DNA of 8,938 nucleotides from a bacterium. GTDB taxonomy: Bacteria; Bdellovibrionota; FAC87; UBA2466. Under the pieces are notes generated by a model. It saw only the letters and a program-made list of their open reading frames with translations, made no database searches and had not been told where the DNA came from. The translations under genes were made by a program, and so were the position numbers. Below, piece after piece: positions 5,026-8,938 of this stretch. The stretch is from positions 1 to 8,938 of the forward strand of contig JAIEOG010000298.1 of assembly GCA_019750655.1 (NCBI GenBank), in the 5' to 3' direction. Numbering within the stretch: the first letter of the stretch is position 1; each line of letters opens with the position of its first letter.

Positions 5026-7218
5026 ATGGCTGATGCGCCGCTGATCTCGGTCTTGATCCCGGCCCGCGCGAGCGCGCACTGCTTGGAAAGCACTGTCCGC
5101 GCCTTACACCAGTTTCACCAAGCCCGTTGGCCCGACCAGTTTGAACTGCTCATCATTTGCAACCGCGCGACGGACGATGCGGACGATGGCTCAGAAGCTA
5201 TCGCGGCAAGGCTCGCTGCCGAGCTCCCTCAAGTACGCAACCTCCAACACGAAGGAAAACCGGGGAAAGGCGTCGCGCTCAAGACAGGCTTCAATGCCTC
5301 GCGCGGTGACTGGATTTTCTTCGTCGATGCCGACTTGCCTTACGACCTAGCTTTTTTCGAACAAGCTGCCGCAAAGCTCGCCGAGGGGTTTGATTTTGCT
5401 GCCGGGAACCGCCGCCTCTACGAAAGCATTTATGAGTTGCCAGTACCCGCGCTTCCCTTTGTCCACCGGCGGCACCGTCTGGGCTTGCGTTTCAATGCTC
5501 TAGTCCGGCCATTGCTCGGCATCCACTCGACGGACACCCAGTGTGGCATCAAAGCTATGAGCCGGCGTTTTGCTACGGCTGCTTTTGCTAAACAAACCTG
5601 CCCGGGATTTCTCTTCGATCTCGAGATGTACCTCGTAAAGAACGGCTACCGTTTTTCGCATGTTGAGCTGCCCGTTAAGTTTTCTCTGCGCGAACAGAAA
5701 TCGACAGTGCAAATCCGAAGAGAGATTTTTCAAGTGGCCTACTGGCTACCGAAACTCTGGCGGCAAAAACACCAGCGCCATTACTGCCCCACCCGCGCCT
5801 CGAACACTAAACTAGGAATGTTGAGCGCCATTTTGCGGGATCGCTGGAATACGGGCCTGGGAATGCGTGCGTTTCTATCCCTGCGTTGGATGCTAACGCC
5901 TTACCGCGACATTCTTTGCTACCTGCCAGAGCAAGGGAAAGTCTTGGACCTCGCTTGTGGCCATGGTTTATCGACGGTGTTTGCTGCCGTAGAAGGGCCC
6001 AACCGAAGCCTCGTGGGTGTGGATCACGATCCGCAGCGCATCCAAAGCGCAGAGCAGGCTGCGCGGGGAGTTCCCAACATCGCTTTCAAGATCGGCGATC
6101 TTCGCGCGAGTATCGAACCCGCAGATGCCATTGTGATCATCGATAGCGTGCACTACTTTCCGCGCACCGAGCAGGAAGGGATACTGCGGGATATCTACGC
6201 AGCCCTGCGCCCAGGGGGGACTTTTATCCTGCGTTCGCTTAACCCTGCTCCCGGTATCGTTTCACGGTTTAACCGGACGTATGAATGGCTCGCGGTGCGC
6301 ACGGGCTTCACACGCACCCAGGAAAAACACGAAGAGTACCGCACCCCACCACAATGGACTGCAGCGTTAGAAGCGGCAGGCTTCCAGGTTTCCCATGAAC
6401 GCTGCTCGTTCGCCTTTTTTTCCGATGTTTTGTATATCTGCCGCAAACCGAATGGCGGTGCAGAGCGCCGGCCCCTCCGCCAAAGCTGGCTCACCGCCGA
6501 TGATTGGGGAATGACACCCGCGGTAAATGACGGGATTTTAGAACTCGCCAAGCTGGGCGTCGTGCGCCGCGTTTCTATCATGGCGAATGCGGGTTATCTC
6601 GAACATCGCCTCGACGAATTGCGTGCCGTCCCCGGAGTGGAACTCGGCCTGCACCTGGACTTCACCTCCAGCGGCGAAAACACTCCCGAGCGCTTTCAAT
6701 TTCGTTCGCCGAAAGCCGTGCTTTTTCACCTCTTCAACCCGTTTGTTTCCCAACGCCTTAAACACCGGCGCATGGAGGAAGAAACGGAACGCCAGCTAGC
6801 GCACTTAGAAAGCCTGAATGTGCCGGTTTCGTATTTGGATAGCCACCACCACGTGCATCTGCTGCCGGGAGTGGTGGAAGCCGTGGGGCCGGCGATTCGC
6901 AAACGCCGTATTTCGCGCGTTCGATTGCCTTATGATCGGGCGCTTTGGTTCACTCCGAAATTCCCCTTGTGTATTTTGAGTCTCGCAGCGCGCCGCAACC
7001 TGATCTTGGCGGGCTTCCGTCTATCGCCTTGCTTCTACCCACAAAAACGGCATTTCCGTAGTCCCGTGGCTCTACAGAGAACTCTTCAACGGAAATGGGA
7101 ACATGAGATCATCGTCCACCCCGCGATTGCAGACGATTTCCAAACTGCGCAAGTGAAAGACTCTTACCGCGCGGAACGCGTGCGTGAATACCACCGACTC
7201 GCGCTGCTAGCGCCTTAA
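5026..7218 (+). CDS. three-domain fusion: GT2 glycosyltransferase / SAM methyltransferase / YdjC-type deacetylase
   Basis: One uninterrupted 730-residue frame. Residues 1 to about 245 are a GT-A family 2 glycosyltransferase of the DPM/ALG5 type: LISVLIPAR (6-14), GKPGKGVALKTGFN (77-90), FVDADLPYD with D101 and D103 (99-107), and TDTQCGIKA (169-177). Such enzymes load a sugar onto a polyprenyl phosphate. No membrane helices follow it. Residues about 275-475 are a class I SAM methyltransferase: VLDLACGHG (306-314), GVDHDP (331-336), and LRPGGTFILRS (394-404). Residues about 488-730 are a YdjC/ChbG/HpnK-type deacetylase: TADDWGMTPAVNDGI (490-504), GLHLDFT (541-547), DSHHHVHLLP (605-614) and HPA (698-700); the metal/catalytic Asp and His positions of the family are retained. 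The linkers are short, the second rich in Arg and Pro (about 476-487). It is the third gene of the pseB-pseC operon, four bases after pseC, with a strong AGGGAG. Inferred role: cytoplasmic synthesis and tailoring (methylation, de-N-acetylation) of a sugar, perhaps lipid-linked. Domain calls are firm; substrate and order of steps are unknown. Confidence 0.9.
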   Translation: MADAPLISVLIPARASAHCLESTVRALHQFHQARWPDQFELLIICNRATDDADDGSEAIAARLAAELPQVRNLQHEGKPGKGVALKTGFNASRGDWIFFVDADLPYDLAFFEQAAAKLAEGFDFAAGNRRLYESIYELPVPALPFVHRRHRLGLRFNALVRPLLGIHSTDTQCGIKAMSRRFATAAFAKQTCPGFLFDLEMYLVKNGYRFSHVELPVKFSLREQKSTVQIRREIFQVAYWLPKLWRQKHQRHYCPTRASNTKLGMLSAILRDRWNTGLGMRAFLSLRWMLTPYRDILCYLPEQGKVLDLACGHGLSTVFAAVEGPNRSLVGVDHDPQRIQSAEQAARGVPNIAFKIGDLRASIEPADAIVIIDSVHYFPRTEQEGILRDIYAALRPGGTFILRSLNPAPGIVSRFNRTYEWLAVRTGFTRTQEKHEEYRTPPQWTAALEAAGFQVSHERCSFAFFSDVLYICRKPNGGAERRPLRQSWLTADDWGMTPAVNDGILELAKLGVVRRVSIMANAGYLEHRLDELRAVPGVELGLHLDFTSSGENTPERFQFRSPKAVLFHLFNPFVSQRLKHRRMEEETERQLAHLESLNVPVSYLDSHHHVHLLPGVVEAVGPAIRKRRISRVRLPYDRALWFTPKFPLCILSLAARRNLILAGFRLSPCFYPQKRHFRSPVALQRTLQRKWEHEIIVHPAIADDFQTAQVKDSYRAERVREYHRLALLAP

Positions 7219-8938
7219 AAGCGTGGGCCGCTTGTAACGCAAACGCAGCTGCTGCATGCCAGGCGGAATCTCCGCTGCTATTTGGTAGCCATTGACTGGA
7301 AAAACCCGGGTAGTTCCCTCGGCGGAATTCCAAAAACGCGTGTACGGAACATTCAAAACTACGAGGCCCGGTTTGGAGCGCAGCGTGGGAGCAAACTCTA
7401 GATCATAGCCGCCAGGAACCTGAGTTGCCTGCAGCAACTCCAAACCGCGTTGTTCCCACGCACCTTCTGGCAAATCGCCACTGGCAAAAAGCGCTTGTGG
7501 CGCCTGACCGGCTTTCATCAGCTCCTGGTAGAACGCGGCGTCTTGGATGGGCCACTGGCTTGCGCGAACCACCGACGGCACAAAGGCCCTTGGCCAGGGG
7601 TTCTCCAACTCGTAAATCCGGGGCGGCCCCTGCACTTCCGGAGTTCCGATGCGAGCAAGCAAGCGCGCGATCCAATGTGGCTCACCTTGAAAGACAGGCG
7701 GCCCACACTGAGCGACTTCTCGCAATCCTGGCTCGTTCAAAATGCGGTCGCTCAACAAGTAGCGCACATTCGCCACGCGCAAGGCACCGAGATTCGTTTG
7801 CTCGGAGAGCGATTCTCCGACTTTGGGAATATGCAGCCAATTGAAACTCTGGTTGCGGATGTATTCGGCCGGCTTGTGCACGGCCAATCCAAAAAAGTAA
7901 TTCTTTCGTAATGTGAGCCCACTGGAGCTGCCGTCAAAGGTCTCCAGCCCATAAGCCGTGAGCATGTTCGGTACAAACACCGAGGGTACCGTGGCAAAAC
8001 GGTAGGTGTGTTTGTGCTCCGGCGGGATATCCTTCAAACACCCCACCCGAGTCATCAGCGCCAAACCACCCAAAGACTGGGTGGTATACCGACGAATGAG
8101 CTCCCACTTATGATCCGCTTCCGCAACCACTGCGACGAAGGCAAAATAGGCTATAGAAATGGACGGGAGTGTGAGTTTCTTCCAATGCCAGCGCACCTGC
8201 TCCCAGCCCCGGAAGGCTTCGCCCAACACGAGCAGCACGACCAACGTGTAGTGGTACGTCACCAGCTCCCACCGGTACGCCGAAAGCAGCGGGATTTTCC
8301 AGCCTTCCCAATCCACCGCCGAGAGCAATGGCTCTGCCAGTAAGCTTGCCAGGACCGCCATTGAGCACCGGAGCGCGCGCGGGCTGCGCCGGAAGAAAAG
8401 CATGAGCAGCGATGGGGGCACCACCGCGATCAATAAGAAATCGCCATTGTGCCGGATGAGGTAGGCCAGCTGGTAGAGCGGCGGCAGCAGTTGGAAAGGC
8501 GCATTCCCGGCCCGTGCTGATTCCCCCGCAAAAAGCATGACGGCATAAACCACATCGGCCGCATTCACCAGCGAAAGAAAGCTAAAGATCCCCAGCCCCA
8601 ACGCGAACCGCAGCTTGTGCGCCGGGGGCAATAAGAAAGCGCTGATGCAAAGTACGATCAAAAGCCCGGGCAAAGAATAGATGACCGCCGTCGAACACGA
8701 GTAAAGCAGCCCTAAGCAAAGCACTTGGCGGAAGTAGTGCGGGCGATCCGTTCTAGAGACGAGAACGTAAAAGCACCAAGGCAGAAGAGCGAATCCCCAA
8801 CCATGGGCGCAAACAGCCCAGCCGATGTTCAAAACCGAGCCGACACCGGAGAGCATCCCAATCACAATCGCGTGGGGGCGGTTGAGCCCCTGGACGCTGC
8901 GCGCGACGCGGTAGCCCCCAGAATAGGCTACCGAGATC
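7207..8938 (-). CDS. GT-C/YfhO-like multi-spanning membrane protein (C-terminal part)
   Basis: The frame is open to the window edge: 24 further in-frame codons precede the internal GTG at 8865, so the true start lies outside and the visible 576 residues are the later part of the protein. About the first 270 residues contain roughly eight to nine hydrophobic helices with short loops. The rest is a mostly soluble domain holding FATVPSVFVPN, AYGLETFDG and VANVRYLLSD, then WPRAFVPSVV and a terminal beta-rich module (GGYDLEFAP to PVNGYQIAAEIP). This pattern is typical of YfhO/DUF6044-type proteins, which belong with GT-C transferases that use polyprenyl-phosphate sugars on the outer face of the membrane. 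The catalytic N-terminal loops are not in view. Its last 12 bp overlap the end of the fusion gene. No symbol is given because the family is broad; an O-antigen-ligase-like role is less likely. Confidence 0.72.
   Translation of the reverse strand, partial: ISVAYSGGYRVARSVQGLNRPHAIVIGMLSGVGSVLNIGWAVCAHGWGFALLPWCFYVLVSRTDRPHYFRQVLCLGLLYSCSTAVIYSLPGLLIVLCISAFLLPPAHKLRFALGLGIFSFLSLVNAADVVYAVMLFAGESARAGNAPFQLLPPLYQLAYLIRHNGDFLLIAVVPPSLLMLFFRRSPRALRCSMAVLASLLAEPLLSAVDWEGWKIPLLSAYRWELVTYHYTLVVLLVLGEAFRGWEQVRWHWKKLTLPSISIAYFAFVAVVAEADHKWELIRRYTTQSLGGLALMTRVGCLKDIPPEHKHTYRFATVPSVFVPNMLTAYGLETFDGSSSGLTLRKNYFFGLAVHKPAEYIRNQSFNWLHIPKVGESLSEQTNLGALRVANVRYLLSDRILNEPGLREVAQCGPPVFQGEPHWIARLLARIGTPEVQGPPRIYELENPWPRAFVPSVVRASQWPIQDAAFYQELMKAGQAPQALFASGDLPEGAWEQRGLELLQATQVPGGYDLEFAPTLRSKPGLVVLNVPYTRFWNSAEGTTRVFPVNGYQIAAEIPPGMQQLRLRYKRPTLLRR

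Noticed and set aside
5818..5820. Internal ATG that could start a separate methyltransferase gene
   Set aside because: AGGA is directly adjacent to the ATG with no proper spacing, no stop codon separates it from the GT2 domain, and the frame is continuous.
7219..7233. Hairpin AAGCG-TGGGC-CGCTT as a terminator after the fusion gene
   Set aside because: The stem is only five base pairs with no T-run on the plus strand; on the minus strand it lies inside the coding end of the membrane protein.
7425..7911. Plus-strand open frames opposite the membrane-protein gene
   Set aside because: They overlap the YfhO-like coding sequence and show no domains or ribosome sites of their own.
1..8938. CRISPR arrays, tRNA/rRNA genes, insertion sequences, toxin-antitoxin or phage genes
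   Set aside because: None seen: no regularly spaced repeats, no tRNA-like sequence, no transposase motifs and no unexplained gene-sized gap.

Overview
The window is a stretch of bacterial chromosome from a surface-polysaccharide (envelope glycan) locus. The DNA is moderately GC-rich, densely coded, and uses GTG/TTG starts in places. I cannot name the organism. Polyprenyl-phosphate sugar chemistry, PseB/PseC-type nucleotide-sugar enzymes and a RadC protein fit a Gram-negative or PVC-like bacterium, but no marker here settles the phylum.

Layout from left to right. (1) Positions 1-167, minus strand: the first 55 codons of a WecA/MraY-type polyprenyl-phosphate sugar-1-phosphate transferase, cut by the window edge. 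(2) Positions 168-286: a divergent intergenic region with a good extended -10 promoter reading right. (3) Positions 287-2020, plus: a NodU/CmcH-type O-carbamoyltransferase. (4) Positions 2004-2618, minus: a short RadC-like JAMM protein that overlaps the carbamoyltransferase end tail to tail. (5) Positions 2619-2809: an intergenic region with weak divergent promoters. (6) Positions 2810-7218, plus: a tight three-gene operon of pseB, pseC (1-nt gap) and a 730-residue fusion protein (4-nt gap). The fusion joins a DPM/ALG5-like family 2 glycosyltransferase, a class I SAM methyltransferase and a YdjC/ChbG/NaxD-type deacetylase. (7) Positions 7207-8938, minus: a GT-C/YfhO-like multi-spanning membrane protein whose start lies beyond the window; it overlaps the fusion gene by 12 bp, tail to tail.

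How the genes may work together (inference): the WecA-like enzyme would start lipid-linked glycan assembly. PseB and PseC would make UDP-4-amino-4,6-dideoxy-beta-L-AltNAc from UDP-GlcNAc. The fusion protein could load a sugar onto a polyprenyl phosphate, then methylate and de-N-acetylate it. The carbamoyltransferase would decorate a sugar hydroxyl. The GT-C/YfhO-like protein could transfer a lipid-linked sugar outside the cytoplasmic membrane. A glycosyltransferase plus a deacetylase beside a GT-C protein recalls ArnC-ArnD-ArnT and FlmF2-NaxD-FlmK, and a GT2 with a YfhO-type protein recalls CsbB-YfhO. The most unusual item is the three-domain fusion.
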